Of a stretch of DNA of 64,000 nt, positions 29,537 to 38,341 are shown in pieces (the first letter of the stretch is position 1; each line of letters starts with the position of its first letter). The stretch covers positions 186,001 through 250,000 of the forward strand of contig NZ_JAKSXV010000096.1 in NCBI RefSeq assembly GCF_022829345.1, in the 5' to 3' direction. Both the position numbers and the translations under genes were made by a program. The notes below the pieces were generated by a model. It was given only the letters and a program-made list of their open reading frames with translations, had not been told where the DNA came from and did not search any database. Source of the stretch: Methylobacterium sp. J-090. GTDB lineage: Bacteria; Pseudomonadota; Alphaproteobacteria; Rhizobiales; Beijerinckiaceae.

Positions 29537-30421
29537 ATGACCGTCAGATCCTCCACCGCGCCCACCGCCGCCGTGCCGGCCATCTTCGTGCTCATCTGGG
29601 CCACGGGCTTCGTCGCCGCCCGCTTCGTGGCGCCCCACGCCGACGCGGTGACCTTCGTGGCGCTTCGCGTCGTCTGCGTCGCCGCGGTGCTGGCGGCCCT
29701 GGCCCGGGCGCTCGGCGCGCGCTGGCCCAAGGGCGGCAAAGAGTGGACCGACGCCCTCGTCGCCGGCATTCTGATGCAGGGCATCTACGTCATCGGCGTG
29801 TTCTGGTCGGTCCAGCACGGGTTGCCCGCCGGCATCGCCGCCCTGGTGGGCAGCCTCCAGCCCCTGCTCACGGCGCTCCTCGTCGGCCCGGTGCTGGGCG
29901 AGCAGGTGAGTCCACGCCGCTGGAGCGGGATCGGCCTCGGATTCGCCGGCGCCGCTCTGGTGCTCGCTCCCAAGGTTGGGGCGGGCGACGCCTCGGGCAT
30001 TCCTTTACCGGCGTTGGCCGCGTGTCTCGCCGCCATGGTCGCCATGACCATTGGGACCCTGTGGCAGAAGAGCCGGGGCGGGGCGGCCGACCTCCTGTCC
30101 AACGCCGCGATCCAGTTCGTCGGGGCCTCGGCCCTGGCGATCCCGGTGGCGCTGCTCATCGGCACCGGCCGGTTCGACGCCACCGCGCCGGCGTGGTTCG
30201 GTCTCGCCTGGTCGGTCCTCGTCAATTCCGTGGCGGGAATCCTGCTGCTCCTCGTCCTGATCCGGCGCGGTGCCGTGGCGGGCGTCGCCTCCCTGCTGTT
30301 CCTGGTGCCGCCGGTCTCGGCCCTGATGGCCTACGGCCTGTTCGGCGAGGCCTTGGCTCCGATCCAGATCGCCGGCATGGCGCTCGCCGCCGCCGGGGTC
30401 GCCCTGGCAAGCCGTGGCTGA
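29537..30421 (+). CDS. EamA/DMT-superfamily transporter
   Basis: 294 residues with ten predicted membrane helices in two EamA repeats. The first contains FVLIWATGFVAARFVAPHADAVTFVALR and GLPAGIAALVGSLQPLLTALL; the second contains ASLLFLVPPVSALMAYGLFGEAL. These usually export amino acids or metabolites; the substrate is not predictable. The ATG at 29537 directly precedes the first helix and is chosen over 29414. Confidence 0.85.
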   Translation: MTVRSSTAPTAAVPAIFVLIWATGFVAARFVAPHADAVTFVALRVVCVAAVLAALARALGARWPKGGKEWTDALVAGILMQGIYVIGVFWSVQHGLPAGIAALVGSLQPLLTALLVGPVLGEQVSPRRWSGIGLGFAGAALVLAPKVGAGDASGIPLPALAACLAAMVAMTIGTLWQKSRGGAADLLSNAAIQFVGASALAIPVALLIGTGRFDATAPAWFGLAWSVLVNSVAGILLLLVLIRRGAVAGVASLLFLVPPVSALMAYGLFGEALAPIQIAGMALAAAGVALASRG

Positions 30422-30430
30422 TGTTTTTCT

Positions 30431-30458
30431 TTGACACGGTCTGCAATGAAATTAGTGA
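30431..30458 (+). promoter_or_regulatory. Possible sigma-70-like promoter before mcd
   Basis: A perfect TTGACA (30431-30436) is followed after 16 bases by a weak TAGTGA, about 155 bp before the methylsuccinyl-CoA dehydrogenase start. The -10 match is poor, so the call rests mainly on the -35 and its position. Confidence 0.3.
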
Positions 30459-30613
30459 CCGCGTCCTTCGAGAGGGACAACCGCGTTTCTTCTTTCGGGA
30501 AATAATGAATTCAAGCGGGAAAGTGCCACTCTGCGGCGAGACGCCTCTACAGCCCGGACGAACCTGCCTATAATGAGCGCCAATCATCCTTCGTTTTTGG
30601 AAAGAGCGCCCCT

Positions 30614-32296
30614 ATGTCCGCTTCCCCCGTCGCGACCACCGAACCGCAGGATCTCCTGACCCTCGCCCGCGACGCAGGCGAAGCCGCCAAGGCCCTGGTG
30701 GCCGAGGCCACCCGTCGGGTCCGCGCCCGCGTGCTGTCGCCCGAGGGCAAGATCTCGGCCGAGAAGATGGAGATCGAGCAGCACGCCACCCATGGCTTGG
30801 CCTGGATCGCCACCTACGCCGAGGGCGTGCGCGAACTCGGCGCCTACGCGGCCCGCCTGACGGAGACGGGCGAGTTCGGCGAGACCGAGTCCCTCCTGGT
30901 GAGGATCGGGCTCGGCGAATATCTCGACCAGATGTTCTCGGGGATTCCCATGAGCCAGGGCGAGATGGTGCGCCCGACGGGCTCGCTCGGCCTCGGCGCG
31001 CGCGAGGTCGCGCAGTTCCGCAACGATGCCGTCGAGACGCTGATTTCCGAGGGAAACACGGCCGAGAATCGGGCAGCTTTGGTCGCCCGCATCCGCGACA
31101 ACGGCGGCTCGGCCACCATCGGCAAGTCCGGCCTCGACGAGGACATGGAGGCGATCCGCTCCGAGATGCGCCGCTTCGGCCTCGCCGAAGTCGTGCCGCA
31201 CGCCCACGAGTGGCACAGCCAGAACGCCTACATCCCCATGGAGATCGTCACCAAAATGGCCGAGCTCGGCGTCTTCGGCCTGACGATCCCGGAGGAGTAC
31301 GGCGGCATGGGCCTGCCGAAGATCTCCATGTGCGTGGTCTCCGAGGAGCTGTCGCGCGCCTATATCGGCGTCGGCTCGCTCGGCACCCGCTCGGAGATCG
31401 CCGCCGAACTCATCCTGTGCGGCGGCACCGAGGAGCAGAAGCATCGTTTCCTCCCCGGCATCGCCTCGGGCGACACGCTGCCCACCGCCGTGTTCACCGA
31501 GCCGAACACCGGTTCCGATCTGGCCTCGCTCCGCACCAAGGCGGTCAAGGACGGCGACGTCTGGAAGATCTCGGGCAACAAGACCTGGATCACGCACCCT
31601 GTGCGCGCCGACATCATGACCTGTCTCGTGCGCACCAAGCCCGAGGAGAAGGGCCACAAGGGCCTGTCGCTCCTCATCGCCGAGAAGCCGCGCGGCACGG
31701 ATGCGGACCCGTTCCCCGTCGCGGGTCTGTCCGGCGGCGAGATCCACGTGCTCGGCTACCGCGGCATGAAGGAATACGAGCTCGCCTTCGACGGGTTCGA
31801 GGTGCCGGCGGCCAACCTTCTCGGCGAGGTCGAGGGCAAGGGCTTCACCCAGCTCATGCAGACCTTCGAATCCGCCCGCATCCAGACCGCCGCCCGTGCC
31901 ATCGGCGTGGCGCAGAACGCCCTCGACCTCGGCCTGCGCTACGCCGAGGACCGGGTGCAGTTCGGCAAGGCGCTGATCAACTTCCCGCGCGTGGCCGACA
32001 AGATCGCCATGATGGCCGTGGAGATCAACATCGCCCGCCAACTCACCTACTTCTCCGCTCGCGAGAAGGACGAGGGCAAGCGCTGCGACCTCGAGGCCGG
32101 CATGGCGAAGCTGCTCGGCGCCCGCGTCGCCTGGGCGGCGGCCGACAACGCCCTGCAGATCCATGGCGGCAACGGCTTCGCCCTCGAATATGCCGTGAGC
32201 CGCGTGCTGTGCGACGCACGCATCCTCTCGATCTTCGAGGGTGCGGCCGAGATCCAGGCCCAGGTCATCGCCCGCCGCCTGCTCGAGGCCGCCTGA
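30614..32296 (+). CDS. mcd: (2S)-methylsuccinyl-CoA dehydrogenase (acyl-CoA dehydrogenase family)
   Basis: 560 residues, far longer than ordinary acyl-CoA dehydrogenases (about 380-400). The extra N-terminal 150 residues (ISAEKMEIEQHATHGLAWIATYAEGVREL) are the hallmark of Mcd, which oxidises methylsuccinyl-CoA to mesaconyl-CoA in the ethylmalonyl-CoA pathway. The FAD domain is standard: TEPNTGSDLASL, KTWITHP, HKGLSLLIAEK, FESARIQTAARAIG and a terminal QIHGGNGFALEYAVSRVLCDARILSIFEG. pccB at 48 kb acts later on the propionyl-CoA made by this route. Confidence 0.9.
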   Translation: MSASPVATTEPQDLLTLARDAGEAAKALVAEATRRVRARVLSPEGKISAEKMEIEQHATHGLAWIATYAEGVRELGAYAARLTETGEFGETESLLVRIGLGEYLDQMFSGIPMSQGEMVRPTGSLGLGAREVAQFRNDAVETLISEGNTAENRAALVARIRDNGGSATIGKSGLDEDMEAIRSEMRRFGLAEVVPHAHEWHSQNAYIPMEIVTKMAELGVFGLTIPEEYGGMGLPKISMCVVSEELSRAYIGVGSLGTRSEIAAELILCGGTEEQKHRFLPGIASGDTLPTAVFTEPNTGSDLASLRTKAVKDGDVWKISGNKTWITHPVRADIMTCLVRTKPEEKGHKGLSLLIAEKPRGTDADPFPVAGLSGGEIHVLGYRGMKEYELAFDGFEVPAANLLGEVEGKGFTQLMQTFESARIQTAARAIGVAQNALDLGLRYAEDRVQFGKALINFPRVADKIAMMAVEINIARQLTYFSAREKDEGKRCDLEAGMAKLLGARVAWAAADNALQIHGGNGFALEYAVSRVLCDARILSIFEGAAEIQAQVIARRLLEAA

Positions 32297-32342
32297 CGGC
32301 TCACCGTGTCGCTCCTTCCGGGGCGCCACGGTTCAGGCCTGA

Positions 32343-32385
32343 AAACGAAGAACGCCGGGGCCCACGACCCCGGAGTTCTTCGTTT
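32343..32385. terminator. Bidirectional terminator hairpin
   Basis: An 11-bp outer stem (AAACGAAGAAC at 32343-32353 with GTTCTTCGTTT at 32375-32385) encloses a second stem (CCGGGG with CCCCGG). It sits between convergent mcd and the small acidic protein gene. Short T-runs lie at the edge on both strands, so it can end transcripts from either side. Confidence 0.8.
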
Positions 32386-32402
32386 CACGAACCCGTAAAA
32401 AC

Positions 32403-32585
32403 CTACTTCGTGACCTTCACCGAGACCGGATCGCTCGACGGGAAGGTTTCTTCCAAGGCCTCGTCGAGGCGCTCGCTGAGTTCCGCCTGCTGGTTCTCGG
32501 GCCGGTTCTTGTCGGAGCCCTTCGGAACGGGCTGGCCCGTGGTGGAGATCGTGTCGGTCTCCGGCGTCTTGGTGTCATCGGCCAT
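32403..32585 (-). CDS. Small acidic protein with ETFPSSDP motif
   Basis: A 60-residue, charged, probably disordered protein. The C-terminal motif SERLDEALEETFPSSDPVSV resembles a short conserved peptide (EETFPASDP) found in many small alphaproteobacterial proteins without known function. AAGGAG lies seven bases before the ATG, which makes expression likely. It ends at the bidirectional terminator. Confidence 0.75.
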   Translation of the reverse strand: MADDTKTPETDTISTTGQPVPKGSDKNRPENQQAELSERLDEALEETFPSSDPVSVKVTK

Positions 32586-32680
32586 GGCGGCACTCCTTGC
32601 AGTTCCGTGGTTCGCCCCCGGGGGAGCGCCTCGCGGGGACAACGCAGGCGGCCCGTGCCCGTATCCACCGATGTCCGAAC

Positions 32681-33979
32681 TCAGGGTACGGCGACCACGG
32701 CAGGCCGGCGGGCAACACGGCCCGGGGCCGGAAGCTCGGCGGCCGCTTCGCGCAGAACCGTTTCGTAGACCTGGGCCACCCGGTCGAGATGCACGTCGAG
32801 GGTCAGCGGCGCCGCCCAGTAGCGCGCATGGGCCGCCCGGCTCATGCGCGCGGCGAGATCGTCGTCCTTCAACCGGACGAGGTGGGCGGCCAGCGCATCC
32901 GCATCGCCCGAGCGGAACCAGAACCCGGTCTCGCCGTCCTCCACCGCCTCGCGGCCGGCACAGGCGTCGCTGACGATCACGGGCGCGCCGCAGGCCAAGG
33001 CCTCGTAGACCGTCAGCGGCTGGCCCTCGTACCAGACGCTCGGGAACACCAGGGCGCGCGCGTCGCGCATGAGGGCGTGGACGGCGACCTCGTCCTTCCA
33101 GCCGAGCATCACCGCCTCGGGATAACGCGCGGCGAGATCCGCCGCGGCGGGACCGTCGCCGACGAAAACGGGTCGCACTCCGGCCCGGCGCGCGGCCTCG
33201 GCGAAGACCGGCGCACCTTTTTCCGTGGAGATGCGCCCGACGAACAGGAAATTCCCCGATGGGCCGGAGCGCGGTGCCGCTTTCGTCACGGCGATGGGGT
33301 TGTCGACCCGATGGAACGCGGTCGTGGCCGGCAGGTGCGGCCTGATCACCGTCTCCTGCAGGGCGCTGATGGTGATGATGTGGGGAAACAGCCGGCGCAT
33401 TCCGGCGATGTGGTCGAGGGCGGCGTGGCGCACCACCCGCAGGAGCTTGCGGGGATAACTCCGCGCGTCGCAATTCGTCGTCAGGCATGCCGGCGACATC
33501 GGCGTGCGGTGGCAGATGCGTTCGGCCGGATACTCGTAGAACCCGCCGTTGGGGCAGACGAGGAAGAACTCGTGCATGGTGTAGAGGAGGGGCAGGCCCG
33601 AGGCCCGCAGGCTCACGCCGATGGAGGGCGACAGGGCCTTGGCGAAGGCGTGAACGTGGACCACCGTGTCGTGCGGATCGAGCCCCGCCAGTTCCTTGGA
33701 AAGGCGCCGGGCGGCCTTCGCATTCCAGATCGCCTGGACGGCGAAGGCGAGCTTGTTCCGGGTCGAGGCGATGTCGTCCTGGCCGAGGCAGACCACCCGG
33801 ATGCCGGCGGCCTCCAGGCGCGGGTCGGCCGGGCCGACGGCGGCGAACACGGTGACGTCGTGGCCCCGTGCGCGCAGGCCCATGGCTGAATCCAGGGCCA
33901 CCTTGGCCTGTCCGCCGTTGATGAAGGCGTGATCGACGACGAGAACGACGTGCATGGCGGGCGCTTTCGTCGAGGACAT
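32681..33979 (-). CDS. Glycosyltransferase family 4 protein A
   Basis: 432 residues with two Rossmann domains of GT-B type. The N-terminal domain begins HVVLVVDHAFINGGQAKVAL and the donor-binding domain contains NFLFVGRISTEKGAPVF, VFPSVWYEGQPLTVYEALACGAPVIVSD and the E-x7-E motif. It transfers a sugar from an activated donor, probably in surface polysaccharide synthesis; donor and acceptor are unknown. An alternative start is the ATG at 33955. It is paralogous to and divergent from the next gene. Confidence 0.85.
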   Translation of the reverse strand: MSSTKAPAMHVVLVVDHAFINGGQAKVALDSAMGLRARGHDVTVFAAVGPADPRLEAAGIRVVCLGQDDIASTRNKLAFAVQAIWNAKAARRLSKELAGLDPHDTVVHVHAFAKALSPSIGVSLRASGLPLLYTMHEFFLVCPNGGFYEYPAERICHRTPMSPACLTTNCDARSYPRKLLRVVRHAALDHIAGMRRLFPHIITISALQETVIRPHLPATTAFHRVDNPIAVTKAAPRSGPSGNFLFVGRISTEKGAPVFAEAARRAGVRPVFVGDGPAAADLAARYPEAVMLGWKDEVAVHALMRDARALVFPSVWYEGQPLTVYEALACGAPVIVSDACAGREAVEDGETGFWFRSGDADALAAHLVRLKDDDLAARMSRAAHARYWAAPLTLDVHLDRVAQVYETVLREAAAELPAPGRVARRPAVVAVP

Positions 33980-34070
33980 TCAAGGTCTCACGTTTACCGC
34001 TCGTGCGTTGATCCCCGGTAAACTGAGCCCGCATCCGATCTCCTCTCGGGAGATGGCGCGGGGGGACTGC

Positions 34071-35303
34071 ATGAACATCGTCATCCTGGCCGAATTCGCC
34101 GTGGCGAGCGGGGGGGCCGAGAAGGTGGCGGTGGAATCCGCCCGCGGCCTCGCCGAGGCCGGACACGACGTGACCTACATTCAAGCCATCGACGGGCCGG
34201 CCGATCCCCTCCTCGATCATCCGCGCATCGCCCGGATCGGCCTTCACAACGCCGATATCTGGAACCGGCCGGCGCACCGTGCCGCGATCTCCGGCGTCTG
34301 GGACGGGCCGTCCGCCGCCCGCCTCGGTGCCGCCCTCGACGGCCTCCCGGCGCGGCCCGACCTCGTCCACATCCACCAATGGACTCGCAGCCTGTCGCCG
34401 AGCGTGTTCCCCGCCCTGTTTTCCCGCGACCTGCCCGTGGTCGTAACCCTGCACGACTACTTCATGGCCTGCCCGAACGGGGTCTACTACCGCTTCGACA
34501 CCGAGGCGCCCTGCGCCCTCACGCCCCTGTCGCCCACCTGCCTCGCCGCGCCCTGCGACGGGAAGAGCCGCCTGCACAAACTCGTGCGGGTCGGGCGCAA
34601 CGCGGTCCTTCGCACCACCCTGCGCAACCACGCCCTCGACGTGATCCACGTCTGCGACGCGAGCGTCGCGCGGATGGGGGACCTGCTGGGCCACCTCGAC
34701 CTCACCCATCACCGGGTCGACAACCCCGTGCGTGTGGCCCGCGCCGAGCCCGCCGATCCGGCGCGGGGCGATGCCGTGGCGTATGTCGGCCGGCTCACCC
34801 GGGAGAAGGGCGCCGACCTCGTCGCCGCCGCCGCCGCCCGCGCCGGCCTGCCGGCCCTGTTCATCGGCGCCGGCCCCCTGGAGGCGGAGCTTCGTGCCTA
34901 TCCCAACGTCGAGATCCTGGGCTGGCGGAGTCCCGAAACGGTCTGGGAGACGATCCGCACCCGGGCCCGCGCCCTCATCGCCCCGTCGCGCTGGTACGAG
35001 ACCGGCCCGCTGACGGTCTACGAGGCCCTGGCTCACGGCGTACCGGTCCTCACCTCGACCCGGGCGGGCGCGGGCGAAAAGATCGTCGATGGCGTGAACG
35101 GATTCGTCGTGGAGCCGGACGTCGAGGCTTTGGCGGGGGCCATGCGCCGCCTCTTCGACGATTCAGGCCTGCGCGCCATCGGCCAAGCCGCGAGCGCCCG
35201 ATACTGGGCGAAGCCGATGACCTTCGCCGCCCATGCCAGCGCCCTCGGGGTGGTCTACGCATCGATCCTCGCGGGTCGGACAGACCGAACCCGAGCCGCT
35301 TGA
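34071..35303 (+). CDS. Glycosyltransferase family 4 protein B
   Basis: 410 residues, GT-B fold. It shares the opening (MNIVILAEFAVASGGAEKVAVESARGLAEAGHDV), the LHDYFMACPNGVYYRF segment, AYVGRLTREKGADLV and PSRWYETGPLTVYEALAHGVPVL with protein A, so the two arose by duplication. The ATG at 34071 has a GGGGGA ribosome binding site. Divergent placement with under 100 bp between starts suggests shared control of one polysaccharide step or two consecutive ones. Confidence 0.85.
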   Translation: MNIVILAEFAVASGGAEKVAVESARGLAEAGHDVTYIQAIDGPADPLLDHPRIARIGLHNADIWNRPAHRAAISGVWDGPSAARLGAALDGLPARPDLVHIHQWTRSLSPSVFPALFSRDLPVVVTLHDYFMACPNGVYYRFDTEAPCALTPLSPTCLAAPCDGKSRLHKLVRVGRNAVLRTTLRNHALDVIHVCDASVARMGDLLGHLDLTHHRVDNPVRVARAEPADPARGDAVAYVGRLTREKGADLVAAAAARAGLPALFIGAGPLEAELRAYPNVEILGWRSPETVWETIRTRARALIAPSRWYETGPLTVYEALAHGVPVLTSTRAGAGEKIVDGVNGFVVEPDVEALAGAMRRLFDDSGLRAIGQAASARYWAKPMTFAAHASALGVVYASILAGRTDRTRAA

Positions 35304-35364
35304 GAGCGGCATAGGATCAGTGCAGACTGCGCCGAAGGACCGGCATTTTCTTTCTTCCTCAGAC

Positions 35365-35393
35365 TTGACGTTCATGTTGCACCGCAACATAAA
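35365..35393 (+). promoter_or_regulatory. Phasin promoter with overlapping TGC-N3-GCA dyad
   Basis: A sigma-70-like -35 TTGACG (35365-35370) and a -10-like CATAAA (35388-35393) are 17 bp apart. Between and over them lies a perfect inverted repeat ATGTTGC-ACC-GCAACAT (35374-35390). In Paracoccus and Rhodobacter the PHB-responsive repressor PhaR binds TGC-N3/4-GCA sites in phasin promoters. Assignment to PhaR here is inference from site shape and position. Confidence 0.6.
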
Positions 35394-35445
35394 GCTCTCG
35401 CGGCGCGACGATTCGTAGCGCGCCCCCTCAGGAGAGAGATACATC

Positions 35446-35808
35446 ATGAGCGGCCAGACCTTCGAGATCCCGACCGAGATGCGCGCCTTCGCCGAGAAGA
35501 GCGTCGATCAGGCCCGCAGCGCCGTCGGCAACCTGATCGGGACCGCGATGAAGACCGCCGAGCAGATGCAGACCTCGTCGAAGACCGTGCAGGATTCGAT
35601 GCAGACGGCCATCGCCAAGAGCTTCGACCACGCCCAGGAGAACGCCAGCGCCACGTTCGACTTCGCTCAGAAGCTCGTCCGCACCCGCGACCTGCGCGAG
35701 GCCTTCGAACTGCAGTCCGAGTTCGTTCGCAGCCAGATCGCCAGCCTGCAGACCCAGGCCAAGGACCTCGGCGCCCTCGCGCAGAACACCCTGCGCCCGT
35801 CGGCCTGA
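35446..35808 (+). CDS. Phasin family protein
   Basis: A 120-residue helical protein: EMRAFAEKSVDQARSAVGNLIGTAMKTAEQM, AKSFDHAQENASATFDFAQKLVRTRDLREAFELQSEFVRSQIASLQTQAKDLG. Phasins coat polyhydroxybutyrate granules and control their size and number. AGGAGAGAG precedes the ATG. The promoter carries a PhaR-like dyad. A second phasin-like gene follows about 130 bp downstream. Confidence 0.9.
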   Translation: MSGQTFEIPTEMRAFAEKSVDQARSAVGNLIGTAMKTAEQMQTSSKTVQDSMQTAIAKSFDHAQENASATFDFAQKLVRTRDLREAFELQSEFVRSQIASLQTQAKDLGALAQNTLRPSA

Positions 35809-35938
35809 GCCCGTTCCGGCGGTTCGCCCGTACGGACGAATCGCCCCCCCTCGGCGCGTGCCCGTGACTTTGGCCCCGGGGCCGGGTTTCGTCAGGCCGC
35901 GCCGTATCGGGTAGGATGCACCCGAACGGATCGAGGAG

Positions 35939-36736
35939 ATGATGGCCATGGTGAAACGGCGTAAGGGGCCGCCCGCGCGGTCGAACGCGGCGCAGCGCAA
36001 TCCGGAGAGGGCTCAAGTGGTCACCGAATCCCGTCCCCCCGAGACCGTCTCCGAACCGGAGACCGAAGTCACCGCTCCCGCCGGGGCGAGCCCGCCCGCC
36101 GAGACGTCCGCTGCCATGACGACGGACATCCACACGCCGTCGGTCCACGACGTCCTGCTGGAAACGGTCTCCGCCGACGCCCTCGGGGCCGGCACGGGGC
36201 AGCCCGAAGGCGACTCGGTTGCCCGGCACCCACCCGTCGAAGAACAACACGCCGAAGAGAAACACGCCGAAGAGAAACACGCCGAATCGGCGGAGTCCCC
36301 CGAGGCTGCGACGTCAACCGCCGATGAGGCCGAGCCGGCTCCCGTCATGCAGCCGCCCGAAGCCCTGGACGCCGCCCCGGAACCCGTCCGCGCCCGGGAC
36401 GTCGAGCCGGAAGCCGTCGCGGCGGTCGAGATCGCTTCGGAATCCGCTGCCTCTCCCGTCGCTCGGACCCCGGAGGCAATCCTGCGTCCGACCGTCGTGT
36501 CCTTCGACGTGATCGGCGAGATCACCGAGGCGAACGCCACGATCCTGGCCTTCCTGCGCAGCGAGGGCAGCGCGGCGATGGCGCACTGGCAGAGCCTGTC
36601 CGGCGCCAGGACGCCGGCCGATGCCATCCGCATCCAGGTCGACGAGATGCAGCGGGCGGCCGACGCGTCGCTCACCTGCTTCAACATGCTGGCCCGCCGT
36701 GCCGGGCGGCTGGCGGCGGGGATCTCCAGGGCCTGA
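35939..36736 (+). CDS. Phasin-like protein with long acidic disordered N-terminus
   Basis: 265 residues. The C-terminal 100 (SFDVIGEITEANATILAFLRSEGSAAMAHWQSLSGARTPADAIRIQVDEMQRAADASLTCFNMLARR) look like a phasin helical domain. The first 170 residues are Pro/Glu/Ala/Thr-rich and probably disordered, with a three-unit EEKHA-type tandem repeat. It may tether granules or act in granule segregation; the function is unproven. The start may be ATG 35939 or the next in-frame ATGs at 35942 and 35948. Confidence 0.7.
   Translation: MMAMVKRRKGPPARSNAAQRNPERAQVVTESRPPETVSEPETEVTAPAGASPPAETSAAMTTDIHTPSVHDVLLETVSADALGAGTGQPEGDSVARHPPVEEQHAEEKHAEEKHAESAESPEAATSTADEAEPAPVMQPPEALDAAPEPVRARDVEPEAVAAVEIASESAASPVARTPEAILRPTVVSFDVIGEITEANATILAFLRSEGSAAMAHWQSLSGARTPADAIRIQVDEMQRAADASLTCFNMLARRAGRLAAGISRA
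36239..36283 (+). repeat. 15-bp tandem repeat, three units, inside the phasin-like gene
   Basis: Three consecutive 15-bp units begin at 36239, 36254 and 36269. Units two and three are identical; unit one differs at two positions. Each encodes EEKHA or EEQHA, so copy number changes keep the frame. Confidence 0.85.
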
Positions 36737-36865
36737 AGCACCCCGCGCACGCGTCCCGCCCCTCGCGCCACAGCCCCTGCGCGTCTAGATAAGCCCGACA
36801 GTCCCGTCATGCCCTTTCGCCGTTCTCCGGCGGGGGCGGGCGGTCAGTTCTTTCGGGAGTCCTCG

Positions 36866-38341
36866 ATGCCGCGCTCGCCCCTGCTGATCCTGCCCCTCGC
36901 GGCGGTCCTGCTGACCGCCGGGCCGGCCGCCGCGCAGATGGCGCAGACCCCCGACAAGGCTGCCCCGGAAAAAACTCCAGACGTTTCCGAGAAGGCGGTT
37001 CCGCAGGCCAAAGGCCAGGTGCAGCTCTCGTTCGCGCCGGTGGTGAAGCGGGCGGCACCCTCCGTGGTCAACGTCTACGCCTCCCATGTCGAGACGCGGG
37101 GGGCGAGCCGCAGCGCCATGGACGAGTTCATGCGCCGTTTCTTCGGCGAGAACGGCGGCGGTCGCGGCCGGGGCGCCCCCCCAGGCGAACGGGCGCAGAA
37201 GTCCCTCGGCTCGGGCGTGATTCTCGACGAATCCGGGCTCGTCATCACCAACAATCACGTCATCGAGAACATGAACGAGGTCCGTGTCGCCCTCGCCGAC
37301 CGGCGCGAATTCGAGGCGACCATCGTGCTGCGCGATCCGCGTACGGATCTCGCCGTGGTCAAGATCAAGAGCCCGACGGGCGGCCTCGTGGCGATGCCGT
37401 TCGGCGATTCCGAGGCGCTCGAGGTCGGCGACTTCGTCATGGCCATCGGCAACCCGTTCGGCGTCGGCCAGACGGTGACGCAGGGCATCGTCTCGGCGCT
37501 GGCCCGCACCCAGGTCGGCTCGTCGGACTACCAGTTCTTCATCCAGACGGATGCGGCGATCAACCCGGGCAATTCCGGCGGGGCGCTGGTCGATCTGAAG
37601 GGGCATCTCGTCGGCGTCAACACCGCGATCTACTCGCAATCGGGTGGCAGCCACGGCATCGGCTTCGCGATTCCGGCGAGCATGGTCCGCGCCGTGGTGG
37701 AGACCGCCAAGGGTGGGGCCACCTCCGTGCGCCGGCCCTGGCTCGGCGCCCGGGTCCAGAGCGTGACGCCCGACATCGCCGACAGCATGGGACTCGACCA
37801 CCCCACCGGCGTCCTCGTGGCGAGCCTGCAGCCCAAGAGCCCCGCCGAGGAGGCCGGCCTGAAACGCGGCGACCTCATCCTCAGCGTCGACGGCAAGACC
37901 GTCGACGACCCGGAGGCCTTCGGCTACCGCTTCGCTCTTAAGGGACTCACCGGCACCACCAAGTTCGGCATCCTGCGCGGCACCAGCCGAACGAGCGTGG
38001 CGGTGAAGCTCGGCCCCGCACCCGAGACCCGTCCGCGCGACACCCTCAAGGTCCGCACCCGCTCACCGTTCATGGGCGCCACCCTGGTCAACACCTCGCC
38101 GGCGGTGGCCGAGGAGATCCAGCTCGATCTGCCGGCCGAGGGCGTCGCGGTATCGGGCGTGGACGAGAATTCCATCGCGGCGCGCGCCGGCCTCCAGAAG
38201 GGCGACATCATCGTCGCCATCAACGGCGCGCCCGTCTCGACCACGAAAGATCTGGAGCGGATCACCCGCAACAGCCTCAACATGTGGGAGGTCTCGATCA
38301 ACCGCGGCGGCGAGGTGCTGACCTCGGTGTTCGGAGGCTGA
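36866..38341 (+). CDS. degP: Do-family (DegP/HtrA-like) periplasmic serine protease
   Basis: 491 residues: signal peptide (cleavage near AAAQ, residue 24), trypsin-like domain with H131 (ITNNHVIEN), D161 (RTDLAVVK) and S237 (GNSGGAL), then two PDZ domains (about 285-370 and 400-485). It degrades or refolds misfolded envelope proteins. An Arg/Gly-rich loop follows the start of the protease domain. ATG 36866 (GGGAG upstream) is preferred over 36809. Its stop abuts the stop of the convergent gene with no intervening base. Confidence 0.93.
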   Translation: MPRSPLLILPLAAVLLTAGPAAAQMAQTPDKAAPEKTPDVSEKAVPQAKGQVQLSFAPVVKRAAPSVVNVYASHVETRGASRSAMDEFMRRFFGENGGGRGRGAPPGERAQKSLGSGVILDESGLVITNNHVIENMNEVRVALADRREFEATIVLRDPRTDLAVVKIKSPTGGLVAMPFGDSEALEVGDFVMAIGNPFGVGQTVTQGIVSALARTQVGSSDYQFFIQTDAAINPGNSGGALVDLKGHLVGVNTAIYSQSGGSHGIGFAIPASMVRAVVETAKGGATSVRRPWLGARVQSVTPDIADSMGLDHPTGVLVASLQPKSPAEEAGLKRGDLILSVDGKTVDDPEAFGYRFALKGLTGTTKFGILRGTSRTSVAVKLGPAPETRPRDTLKVRTRSPFMGATLVNTSPAVAEEIQLDLPAEGVAVSGVDENSIAARAGLQKGDIIVAINGAPVSTTKDLERITRNSLNMWEVSINRGGEVLTSVFGG

